From: Brucella anthropi_A
Lineage (GTDB): Bacteria > Pseudomonadota > Alphaproteobacteria > Rhizobiales > Rhizobiaceae
Direction of reading: 5' to 3'
DNA length: 64,000 nucleotides
NCBI RefSeq assembly: GCF_046630315.1
Contig: NZ_LQBD01000004.1
Location: 1 to 64,000, forward strand
Made by a program: the position numbers and the translations under genes. Positions 51,839 through 60,051 of the stretch are shown here, piece after piece (position 1 is the first letter of the stretch; every line of letters starts with the position of its first letter). A model generated the notes under the pieces. The model did no database searches. It had not been told where the DNA came from and worked only from the letters and a program-made list of their open reading frames with translations.

Positions 51839-52998
51839 TGGTAAGCCGTGTCGATCGCGGTCCTGTCGCCAACTGGTGGTGGACAATAGACCGCTTCTTC
51901 CTCGCTGCATGTCTGGCCCTGATGGGGCTTGGCATTCTGCTGTCATTCGCCGCAAGCCCGGCCGTGGCGTCGCGCATCGGGCTGGACAGTTTTCATTTCG
52001 TCGAGCGCCAGATTTTCTTCATGCTTCCGGCGGTTGCGGTCATGATCGGCGTGTCGTTTCTCTCGCCGCGCCAGATCCGGCGCTTTGCCTTGATCCTGCT
52101 TGGCATTTCGCTCGTGCTCATGGTTGCCGCGCTGTTTTTCGGCATCGAAGTGAAGGGCGCGCGCCGCTGGGTCAATCTGGCGGGCGTCTCCATCCAGCCG
52201 TCGGAATTCATGAAGCCCGTTTTCGTGGTGGTTTGCGCCTGGCTGTTCTCGGAGCGCGAACGCGGCGGCGAAATGCCCGGCAATTTTCTTGCCATGCTGC
52301 TGTTCGGCACGGTTGCGGCCCTGCTCGTTCTCCAGCCTGACCTTGGCCAGACAATGCTGACCACAGGCACATGGGGGGCCATGTTCTTCCTCGCCGGTCT
52401 GCCGATGTTCTGGATTCTGGTCCTGGGCGGGCTTGCGGTTTGCGGCGGCGTTTCGGCCTATTTCATGTTCGATCACGTGGCCGGACGCATCAACCGGTTC
52501 CTGACGGGCGAGGGCGACACGTTTCAGGTCGATGCCGGTCGCGAAGCGATCCTGCGCGGCGGCTGGTTCGGGCAGGGGCCGGGCGAAGGAACCGTCAAGC
52601 GGATCATTCCCGATAGCCACACCGACTTCATTTTCTCGGTCGCGGCGGAAGAATACGGCATCATCCTGTGCATGATCATCATGCTGCTGTTTGCCTTCAT
52701 CGTCGTGCGCGGTCTTTCGATCGCGCTGCGCGAGCGCGATCCGTTCACCCGTCTGGCCGTTTCGGGGATCGTCATCCTGTTCGGCTTCCAGTCGATCATC
52801 AACATGGCGGTGAACCTGCATCTGATGCCCGCGAAAGGCATGACCCTGCCGTTCATCTCCTATGGCGGTTCCTCGCTCGTCGCCATCGCCATCACGATGG
52901 GTATTCTCCTTGCCTTGACACGCCGCCGTCCGGAAGCGCGCATGACCCACACGGTCAGCATGGGCACCGATGTGAACAGGCGCATTCCGGCTTTGTGA
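51838..52998 (+). CDS. ftsW: Septal peptidoglycan polymerase FtsW (SEDS family)
   Basis: 386 aa with ten membrane helices. GARRWVNLAGVSIQPSEFMK, VLQPDLGQTM (catalytic-loop Asp), GPGEGTVKRIIPDSHTDFIF and GMTLPFISYGGSS are SEDS motifs. It polymerises lipid II into septal glycan with FtsI. The start overlaps the murD stop by 1 nt. murG begins 8 nt after its end. Confidence 0.95.
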   Translation: MVSRVDRGPVANWWWTIDRFFLAACLALMGLGILLSFAASPAVASRIGLDSFHFVERQIFFMLPAVAVMIGVSFLSPRQIRRFALILLGISLVLMVAALFFGIEVKGARRWVNLAGVSIQPSEFMKPVFVVVCAWLFSERERGGEMPGNFLAMLLFGTVAALLVLQPDLGQTMLTTGTWGAMFFLAGLPMFWILVLGGLAVCGGVSAYFMFDHVAGRINRFLTGEGDTFQVDAGREAILRGGWFGQGPGEGTVKRIIPDSHTDFIFSVAAEEYGIILCMIIMLLFAFIVVRGLSIALRERDPFTRLAVSGIVILFGFQSIINMAVNLHLMPAKGMTLPFISYGGSSLVAIAITMGILLALTRRRPEARMTHTVSMGTDVNRRIPAL

Positions 52999-53005
52999 GG
53001 GCAAT

Positions 53006-54133
53006 ATGGGGAAAGGCGTAATCGTACTGGCCGCCGGTGGAACGGGCGGCCATCTGTTTCCGGCGGAAGCGCTGGCGCATGAATTGAAGGCGCGGGGCTG
53101 GGACGTCCATCTGGCAACCGATGCGCGCGCCCAGCGTTTCGCAGGCGCGTTTGCGGAAGACCATGTTCATGTCATCCGCTCGGCAACGATTGCAGGCCGC
53201 AATCCGATAGCGCTCCTGAAGACTTTCTGGTCGCTGTGGCAGGGCAATCTCGATTCCCGCAAACTGTTCCGCCGGCTGAAACCCAAGCTGGTTGCAGGCT
53301 TTGGCGGATATCCGACGCTGCCGCCGCTCTATGCGGCCAGCAACATGAACATTCCGACCATGGTGCATGAGCAGAATGCCGTCATGGGCCGCGCCAATAA
53401 AGGGCTGGCCGGTCGGGTGAAGGCCATTGCCGGGGGCTTCCTGCCCGAGACGGGCGGAGCCTATGCCGACAAGACGGTCACGACGGGCAATCCGGTGCGT
53501 CCGCCAGTTCTCGCCGCCGCCGGAACGCCCTACAAGCCGGCCAAGGCGGATGAACGTTTCCGCCTGCTGGTCTTTGGCGGCAGTCAGGGCGCGCAGTTCT
53601 TTTCAACCGCCATTCCCGCTGCGGTGGCCTTGCTGCCGGAAAAGGATCGGGCGCGGCTTTTGATTACGCAGCAGGCCCGCAAGGAAGACGAGGCCGCTGT
53701 TCGTGAGGCGTACAAGAAGCTCGGCATTCCCGCCGATGTCGCGCCGTTCTTCAACGATATGCCCGCGCGCATGGCGGATGCCCAGTTCGTGATTTCGCGC
53801 TCCGGTGCTTCCACCGTTTCCGAGATCACGGTGATCGGTCGCCCGGCCATGCTGGTGCCGTTTCCGCATGCGCTCGATCACGATCAGGCGGCGAATGCGG
53901 CAGCGCTTGCGGCTGTGGGCGGTGGTGAGGTTGTGCGCCAGTCGGAATTGTCGCCCGAACGCCTGGCGACGATACTCCAGGCCGCGATGAACGAGCCCGA
54001 ACGTCTCGAAATACAAGCAAAAGCTGCAAAAAGCGTTGGTAAGCCCGATGCAGCGCGGTTGCTTGCCGATCTCGCAGAGGCTATTGCAGCGGGTAAATCT
54101 GTTCAGGAATTCAAAGAAGGAAACCGGCCATGA
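53006..54133 (+). CDS. murG: UDP-GlcNAc:lipid I GlcNAc transferase (lipid II synthase)
   Basis: 375 aa GT28 enzyme. The Gly-rich loops AAGGTGGHLFPA and FGGSQGAQFF, VHEQNAVMGRANK, and SRSGASTVSEI with PFPHALDHDQAANA are the MurG signatures. It works on the cytoplasmic face of the inner membrane. Its stop overlaps the murC start by 4 nt. Confidence 0.96.
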   Translation: MGKGVIVLAAGGTGGHLFPAEALAHELKARGWDVHLATDARAQRFAGAFAEDHVHVIRSATIAGRNPIALLKTFWSLWQGNLDSRKLFRRLKPKLVAGFGGYPTLPPLYAASNMNIPTMVHEQNAVMGRANKGLAGRVKAIAGGFLPETGGAYADKTVTTGNPVRPPVLAAAGTPYKPAKADERFRLLVFGGSQGAQFFSTAIPAAVALLPEKDRARLLITQQARKEDEAAVREAYKKLGIPADVAPFFNDMPARMADAQFVISRSGASTVSEITVIGRPAMLVPFPHALDHDQAANAAALAAVGGGEVVRQSELSPERLATILQAAMNEPERLEIQAKAAKSVGKPDAARLLADLAEAIAAGKSVQEFKEGNRP

Positions 54134-55536
54134 AAATGCCGCTGAATATCGGGCTTGTCCATTTCATCGGAATTGGCGGCATCGGCATGAGCGGTATTGC
54201 CGAAGTGCTGCATAATCTGGGCTATAAGGTGCAGGGCTCGGACCAGTCCGACAGCGCCAATGTGCAGCGCCTGCGCGAGAAGGGTATCGAGGTTTTTGTC
54301 GGCCACAAGGCTGAAAACATCGGCGATGCCGAAGTGGTCGTGGTTTCGACGGCAATCAGGAAGAACAATCCCGAGCTGGTTGCCGCGCGCGAAAAGCTGC
54401 TGCCTGTCGTGCGCCGCGCCGAAATGCTGGCCGAGCTGATGCGCTTCCGTCGCGCGGTCGCGATTGGCGGCACGCATGGCAAGACCACCACGACCTCGAT
54501 GGTTGCCGCCTTGCTCGACGCCGGGCACCTTGATCCGACCGTCATCAATGGCGGCATCATCAACGCCTATGGCACCAATGCCCGCATGGGCGATGGTGAC
54601 TGGATGGTGGTGGAAGCCGACGAAAGCGACGGCACATTCCTGAAGCTTCCCGCCGATATTGCCGTCGTCACCAATATCGACCCGGAGCATCTCGATCATT
54701 ACGGCAATTTCGATGCCGTGCGCGCGGCTTTCCGCCAGTTCGTCGAGAATGTGCCTTTCTACGGTTTCGGCGTGATGTGCCTCGATCATCCGGAAGTGCA
54801 GGCTCTGGTGAGCCGCATCGAGGATCGCCGCATCATCACCTACGGTCAGAACCCGCAGGCCGAAGTGCGTTTCGTCAATCATCGCATGGAAGGGGCCGCG
54901 AGCCTGTTCGACGTGGTGATCCGCTCCCGCAAGGGCGAGACGATTGAGATCAACGATCTGCGCCTGCCGATGCCGGGCCAGCACAATGTGTCCAATGCGA
55001 CGGCGGCAATCGCCGTTGCGCATGAACTGGGTATCTCTGCCGATGATATTCGTCGCGGCCTCGGCTCGTTCGGCGGTGTGAAGCGTCGCTTCACCCATAC
55101 GGGCACGTGGAACGGCGTCGAGATATTCGACGATTACGGCCATCACCCGGTTGAAATCCGCGCCGTGCTGAAAGCCGCGCGTGAGGCCGCGAAGGGTCGC
55201 GTTGTCGCCATCGTGCAGCCGCACCGCTTCACGCGCCTGGCAAGCCTGTTCGACGAATTCGCGGCATGTTTCAACGATGCCGATACGGTCATCGTGGCGC
55301 CGGTCTATACGGCCGGCGAAGATCCGATCGAAGGCGTCAATTCCGAGGCGCTCGTATCGCGCATCAAGACGGCTGGCCATCGCGATGCGCGCTATGCAGG
55401 CGGGCCGGAAGCGCTGGCGCCATTGGTTGCCTCCATCGCGGAGCCCGGCGATTTTGTCGTGTGCCTCGGCGCGGGCAATATCACGCAATGGGCCTATGCA
55501 TTGCCGAAGGAACTGGCCGAGCAGGGTAAGAAGTAA
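54130..55536 (+). CDS. murC: UDP-MurNAc:L-alanine ligase
   Basis: 468 aa. HFIGIGGIGMSGIAEVLHN at the N-terminus, ATP loop GTHGKTTTTSM near residue 114, EADESDGTFL and DDYGHHPVEI are MurC motifs. It adds the first amino acid (L-Ala) of the stem peptide. murB follows 1 nt after the stop. Confidence 0.97.
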   Translation: MKMPLNIGLVHFIGIGGIGMSGIAEVLHNLGYKVQGSDQSDSANVQRLREKGIEVFVGHKAENIGDAEVVVVSTAIRKNNPELVAAREKLLPVVRRAEMLAELMRFRRAVAIGGTHGKTTTTSMVAALLDAGHLDPTVINGGIINAYGTNARMGDGDWMVVEADESDGTFLKLPADIAVVTNIDPEHLDHYGNFDAVRAAFRQFVENVPFYGFGVMCLDHPEVQALVSRIEDRRIITYGQNPQAEVRFVNHRMEGAASLFDVVIRSRKGETIEINDLRLPMPGQHNVSNATAAIAVAHELGISADDIRRGLGSFGGVKRRFTHTGTWNGVEIFDDYGHHPVEIRAVLKAAREAAKGRVVAIVQPHRFTRLASLFDEFAACFNDADTVIVAPVYTAGEDPIEGVNSEALVSRIKTAGHRDARYAGGPEALAPLVASIAEPGDFVVCLGAGNITQWAYALPKELAEQGKK

Positions 55537-55537
55537 G

Positions 55538-56503
55538 ATGGAAAGCGGCGAGACGCTTCTGAAGAAGCTTGACGGCAAACTGTCGGGCCTGCGTGGCCGG
55601 CTGACGCCCGATGCGGGCATGGACAAGATCACCTGGTTCCGCGCCGGCGGACCGGCACAGGTTCTGTTCCAGCCTGCCGACGAGGAAGACCTTGCCGCAT
55701 TTCTGAAAGCCGTGCCGGAGGAGATACCGCTTCTCGTGGTCGGCATCGGCTCCAATCTTCTGGTGCGCGACGGCGGCGTGCCCGGCTTTGTGGTTCGGCT
55801 GTCGGCGAAAGGTTTTGGCGAGGTCGAGCAGGTTTCCCGGACGCAGTTGCGGGCTGGGGCGGCGACGCCTGACAAGCGCGTGGCTGCGGCAGCGCTCGAA
55901 GCGGGACTGGCGGGGTTCCATTTCTATCACGGCATTCCCGGCGGCATTGGTGGCGCCTTGCGCATGAATGCGGGCGCGAACGGTGTCGAAACGCGTGAGC
56001 GCGTGGTGGAAGTGCGCGCGCTTGATCGCAAGGGCGAGGTGCATGTGCTGTCCAATGCCGATATGGGCTATGCCTATCGCCATTCTGCGGCGTCGCCGGA
56101 CCTGATCTTCACGTCGGTCCTGTTTGAGGGCGTGCCGGGCGATCGCGAGGAGATCCGCCGCGCGATGGACGAGGTGCAGCATCACCGCGAGACGGTGCAG
56201 CCGGTGCGCGAGAAGACGGGCGGATCGACCTTCAAGAACCCGGAAGGCACATCGGCCTGGAAGGAAATCGACAAGGCGGGCTGTCGCGGCTTGCGTGTCG
56301 GCGGTGCGCAGATGTCTGAAATGCACTGCAATTTCATGATCAATACCGGCACCGCAACCGGGCATGATCTGGAGACTTTGGGCGAAACGGTTCGCGCCAG
56401 GGTTTTCGAAAATTCGGGCATTCGCCTTCACTGGGAAATCAAACGTCTCGGTTTGTTCCGCGAGGGCGAGCCGGTTGAAGCATTTCTCGGCAAGTTCCGA
56501 TAA
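55538..56503 (+). CDS. murB: UDP-N-acetylenolpyruvoylglucosamine reductase
   Basis: 321 aa flavoenzyme. FAD-binding TWFRAGGPAQVLFQP and VVGIGSNLLVRDGG, then GIPGGIGGALRMNAGA, GGSTFKNPEG (Ser as proton donor) and AQMSEMHCNFMIN are present. It reduces UDP-GlcNAc-enolpyruvate to UDP-MurNAc. It is the last gene before a terminator, so it closes the first dcw transcript segment. An upstream longer frame overlaps murC and was rejected. Confidence 0.96.
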   Translation: MESGETLLKKLDGKLSGLRGRLTPDAGMDKITWFRAGGPAQVLFQPADEEDLAAFLKAVPEEIPLLVVGIGSNLLVRDGGVPGFVVRLSAKGFGEVEQVSRTQLRAGAATPDKRVAAAALEAGLAGFHFYHGIPGGIGGALRMNAGANGVETRERVVEVRALDRKGEVHVLSNADMGYAYRHSAASPDLIFTSVLFEGVPGDREEIRRAMDEVQHHRETVQPVREKTGGSTFKNPEGTSAWKEIDKAGCRGLRVGGAQMSEMHCNFMINTGTATGHDLETLGETVRARVFENSGIRLHWEIKRLGLFREGEPVEAFLGKFR

Positions 56504-56509
56504 AAAAGT

Positions 56510-56546
56510 TGCCCGGATTTTCTACCTGAAATTCCGGGCTTTTTTG
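56510..56546 (+). terminator. Terminator after murB
   Basis: GCCCGGATTTT pairs with AAATTCCGGGC (one bulge) across a 7-nt loop and is followed by TTTTTT, 7 nt after the murB stop codon. Confidence 0.82.
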
Positions 56547-56597
56547 CCTTCACAAGCGACACGTAAGGTTCGTCCCTTCCTATAGGGTCTTGTCACG

Positions 56598-56702
56598 GAA
56601 TCAATCCTCTGATTCTTTAGGGTTAACCACACAGTGATTTGATTCGGCAGGATTTTCCTGCCGCGGGTGCCTGCGGCCTGTGCTGCTGGGTTGTCTGGAT
56701 TC
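56598..56702. promoter_or_regulatory. Cluster of four GANTC (CcrM) sites and a TTAACC half-site before ddl
   Basis: GANTC occurs at 56598-56602, 56611-56615, 56641-56645 and 56698-56702, with GGTTAACC at 56621-56628. CcrM methylates GANTC in Alphaproteobacteria, and TTAACC resembles half of a CtrA box. The interval lies after the murB terminator and before ddl-ftsQ-ftsA, so it is the natural place for a cell-cycle promoter. Function is inferred from position and density. Confidence 0.5.
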
Positions 56703-56745
56703 TGTTTAATCGATGCGCAGGGGATTGCGCAGAGGGGATGCGAAC

Positions 56746-57672
56746 ATGACGGGAAAGCACGTCGCCGTTTTGATGGGCGGTTTCTCTTCGGAGCGTCCCG
56801 TCAGCTTGTCTTCCGGAACAGCTTGCGCCGCGACCCTTGAGGAGCGCGGCTATCGCGTGACGCGCATCGACGTGGATCGCAATGTCGCAAGCGTTCTTGC
56901 CGAGTTGAGGCCCGATGTCGCGTTCAATGCGCTGCATGGTCCCTTCGGTGAGGACGGCGCCATCCAGGGCGTCCTTGAATATCTCCAGATTCCCTACACG
57001 CATTCGGGCGTGCTTGCTTCCGCTCTTGCCATGGACAAGGATCGCGCCAAGAAGGTTGCGGCTGCGGCGGGTGTCGCGGTTGCGCCGTCACGTCTCATGA
57101 ACCGTTTCGACATCGGCATGGAACACCCGATGGAGCCGCCTTATGTGGTAAAGCCGGTGCGCGAGGGGTCGAGCTTCGGTGTCGTCATCGTCAAGGAGGA
57201 TCAGTCGCATCCGCCGCAGGTCATCGGTTCCGCCGACTGGAAATATGGCGATGAGGTCATGGTCGAGGGCTATATTGCCGGGCGCGAATTGACCTGTGCC
57301 GTGATGGGCGATCGCGCCATGGACGTGTGCGAGATCATTCCGATCGGCCATCAGTTCTACGACTATGATTCAAAATATGTTGCAGGCGCGTCATCTCACG
57401 TGTGTCCGGCAAAAATTTTACCAAATATTTACCAAAAAATACAAACAATGGCCCTTACGGCGCATCGGGCAATCGGGTGTCGGGGCGTAAGCCGGTCGGA
57501 CTTCCGTTTCGATGACCGTTTCTCCGAAAATGGCGAGGTTATCTGGCTGGAAATCAATACCCAGCCGGGGATGACTCCGACCTCGCTCGTGCCCGATATC
57601 GCCAAGGCGGCCGGTATCTCTTTCGGTGAATTGTTGAGTTGGATGGTGGAGGACGCGTCTTGTTTGCGTTGA
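56746..57672 (+). CDS. ddlB: D-alanine:D-alanine ligase
   Basis: 308 aa ATP-grasp enzyme making D-Ala-D-Ala. VLMGGFSSERPVSLSSG, HGPFGEDGAIQG, YVVKPVREGSSFGV, EGYIAGRELTCAVMG and LEINTQPGMTPTSL are Ddl motifs. AGAGGGG lies about 9 nt before the ATG. A short internal patch (57409-57450) is unusually AT-rich with rare codons (TTA, ATA). Its end overlaps the likely ftsQ start. Confidence 0.95.
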   Translation: MTGKHVAVLMGGFSSERPVSLSSGTACAATLEERGYRVTRIDVDRNVASVLAELRPDVAFNALHGPFGEDGAIQGVLEYLQIPYTHSGVLASALAMDKDRAKKVAAAAGVAVAPSRLMNRFDIGMEHPMEPPYVVKPVREGSSFGVVIVKEDQSHPPQVIGSADWKYGDEVMVEGYIAGRELTCAVMGDRAMDVCEIIPIGHQFYDYDSKYVAGASSHVCPAKILPNIYQKIQTMALTAHRAIGCRGVSRSDFRFDDRFSENGEVIWLEINTQPGMTPTSLVPDIAKAAGISFGELLSWMVEDASCLR

Positions 57673-58595
57673 ACGGAAAATCGGACGGATATGGGCGCTC
57701 GGGCTCGATGCGGGATGCATCGGGTGCGATGGGTGTCGCTTTTGTCCTGCCGCGCTTTCTGCGCAAGCCGTTCCGCTTTGCCGTCCGTCTCTTCCAGGGC
57801 AATGTCAACATTCCACGCCATGCCGGTACGGTCGGCATGCTGGGTTTTCTCGGCGCGACCGGCCTTTATGGCATGGCGGTCGGCGGGCATACGCCCGAGG
57901 TCGTCAAGGCGACCGCCTCCACGCTCGGTTTCGCAATCGAGGATGTGAAGGTCGTCGGCAATAACGAAACCTCCGATATCGATGTTCTGGGCCAGCTCGA
58001 TCTCGACGGCGAAACCTCGCTCGTCGGCCTGAGCGCCGAAGGGGCACGCCAGTCCATCGACAAACTGCCCTGGGTGGAAAGCGCGGAAGTGCGCAAGGTC
58101 TATCCAGGCACGATCCTCGTCTCGCTTCAGGAGCGCAAGGCCTTTGCGATCTGGCAGAACGACAAGGAACTTTCGCTGATCGATGCCGCAGGCGACGCCA
58201 TCGTTCCGTTCCGCCCCGGCCGTTACAATTCGCTGCCGCTTGTCGTGGGCGCGGGCGCTGAAAAGAAGGTCAAGGGTTTCGTGGACGAGATTGCCGCCTA
58301 TCCGGGATTGGCCGGAAAGGTTCGCGCCTATATCCGCGTCGGCGATCGCCGCTGGGACCTGCTTCTGGACAATGGCGTGCGCATCATGCTGCCGGAAACC
58401 GATCCGCTGAAGGCGCTGGCGCAGGTCGAGAAGCTCGATCAGCAGAAGCATCTTCTGTCCCGCGATATTGCCGCGGTCGATCTTCGCCTGGAAGATCGTG
58501 TGACGGTTCAATTGACCGCAACCGGCATGGAACAGCGCCAGAAGTTTCTGGCGGAGCGTAAAAAAGAACTATCCCGCACGGGGAAACGCGTATGA
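57660..58595 (+). CDS. ftsQ: Cell division protein FtsQ
   Basis: 311 aa. A cytoplasmic basic N-terminus, one membrane helix (about 56-75, VGMLGFLGATGLYGMAVGG), a POTRA domain (IEDVKVVGNNETSDIDVLG, about 95-165) and a beta domain. The start is taken as TTG at 57660, because GGAGG sits 8-10 nt upstream and the next Met (57708) lacks a ribosome site. This makes a 13-nt overlap with ddl. It overlaps ftsA by 4 nt. FtsQ recruits FtsL/FtsB to the septum. Confidence 0.9.
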   Translation: MFALNGKSDGYGRSGSMRDASGAMGVAFVLPRFLRKPFRFAVRLFQGNVNIPRHAGTVGMLGFLGATGLYGMAVGGHTPEVVKATASTLGFAIEDVKVVGNNETSDIDVLGQLDLDGETSLVGLSAEGARQSIDKLPWVESAEVRKVYPGTILVSLQERKAFAIWQNDKELSLIDAAGDAIVPFRPGRYNSLPLVVGAGAEKKVKGFVDEIAAYPGLAGKVRAYIRVGDRRWDLLLDNGVRIMLPETDPLKALAQVEKLDQQKHLLSRDIAAVDLRLEDRVTVQLTATGMEQRQKFLAERKKELSRTGKRV

Positions 58596-59914
58596 GTATT
58601 CTTGGCGGCAAGGGATCATCACAAGGCGGGACCGCAGGGCGCAAGGTGCGCCTGTTGACGGTTCTGGATGTCGGGTCGAGCAAGGTTTCCTGCGTCATCG
58701 CAAGGCTGCGCCCGCATGAAGGCGGCGCGCTGCTGCCGGGGCGCACGCACCGCATGGAAGTGCTGGGCATCGGCCATCAGCGTTCGCGCGGCGTCAAGTC
58801 GGGCGTCATCATCGATCTCGATGCGGCCGAGCAGTCGATCCGCCTTGCGGTCGATGCGGCAGAGCGCATGGCCGGCCTGACGGTCGACAGCCTTATCGTC
58901 AATATTTCGGCCGGTCGCCTCAAGAGCGAAACCTTCACGGCTAGCGTCAATCTGGGCGGCCATGAGGTCGAGCAGACCGATATTCGCCGTGTTCTGGCGG
59001 CTGGCGCAAAGCAGGCGCTCGCCGCCGAACGCCACCTCGTTCATTCGCTGCCGGTCGGCTATACGCTCGATGGCGAACGCGGCATTCGCGATCCGCTCGG
59101 AATGCTGGGCGACAGTCTTGGCGTCGACATGCATGTGCTGACCGCCGATGCGGCGCCGCTGCGCAATCTGGAGCTTTGCATCAATCGCTGCCACCTTTCG
59201 GTGGAAGCCATCGTCGCGACGCCTTATGCGAGCGGCCTTGCGGCTCTGGTCGGTGACGAAGCGGAGATGGGCGCGGCCTGCATCGACATGGGTGGCGGCA
59301 CGACGACGATTTCCGTCTTCTCCGAAGGCAAGTTTATCCACGCCGATGCAGTGGCTATCGGCGGCAATCACGTGACGATGGATGTGGCGCGCGGCTTCTC
59401 CACCCGGATGGAAGACGCCGAACGCCTGAAGGTCATGTATGGCTCCGCCCTGCCGAGCGCTGCCGATGACCGTGACCTCATCTCCGTTCCGCCCATCGGC
59501 GACGATGAGCGGGATGTACCCAATCAATATCCGCGCTCGGTACTGACGCGGATTATCCGTGCAAGAGTGGAAGAGACGCTGGAACTGGTGCGCGACAGGC
59601 TGAACCAGTCGGGCCTTGGACATATTGTCGGCAAGCGCGTGGTTCTGACCGGCGGCGCAAGCCAGCTGCCGGGAATGCCCGAGGCTGCCAGGCGGATCCT
59701 TGCAAGAAATGTACGAATCGGGCGTCCTCTAGGAATAGCGGGATTGCCTGAGGCGGCTAAGGGGGCAGCTTTTGCCGCGACCGTTGGACTTCTGATCTAC
59801 CCGCAGGTGGCCGGGATAGAAGAACGGTCGGTGAAAGCAGCGTCCTCCGGTCTCATGACCGGTACGGGTGGGCGCATTCAACGTGTCAGCCAATGGCTGA
59901 AAGAGAGTTTCTGA
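58592..59914 (+). CDS. ftsA: Cell division protein FtsA (actin-like)
   Basis: 440 aa. TVLDVGSSKVSCVIARL (phosphate 1 loop), DMGGGTTTISVF (phosphate 2) and VLTGGASQLPGM (adenosine motif) define the actin-like ATPase; the 1C subdomain follows motif 1. The last residues (GRIQRVSQWLKESF) form the membrane-binding amphipathic helix. It tethers FtsZ to the membrane. It starts within the ftsQ end (4-nt overlap) and ends 137 nt before ftsZ. Confidence 0.96.
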   Translation: MSILGGKGSSQGGTAGRKVRLLTVLDVGSSKVSCVIARLRPHEGGALLPGRTHRMEVLGIGHQRSRGVKSGVIIDLDAAEQSIRLAVDAAERMAGLTVDSLIVNISAGRLKSETFTASVNLGGHEVEQTDIRRVLAAGAKQALAAERHLVHSLPVGYTLDGERGIRDPLGMLGDSLGVDMHVLTADAAPLRNLELCINRCHLSVEAIVATPYASGLAALVGDEAEMGAACIDMGGGTTTISVFSEGKFIHADAVAIGGNHVTMDVARGFSTRMEDAERLKVMYGSALPSAADDRDLISVPPIGDDERDVPNQYPRSVLTRIIRARVEETLELVRDRLNQSGLGHIVGKRVVLTGGASQLPGMPEAARRILARNVRIGRPLGIAGLPEAAKGAAFAATVGLLIYPQVAGIEERSVKAASSGLMTGTGGRIQRVSQWLKESF

Positions 59915-60051
59915 GTAGCAAGTATTGTGTAAGCTGTTGAAATAGCGTGTTGAATTAGCATGTCGACTTATTGGGGCGTGACCATCTGGGTAACAACCAA
60001 TCCACACCGCGGCGGCGAAGCGGTGGTAAGGCTTAAGAGGAACAAGGACCT

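Noticed and set aside
49619..51955. 778-codon minus-strand open frame opposite mraY and murD
   Set aside because: Antisense shadow of conserved dcw genes; composition is low-complexity and matches no family.
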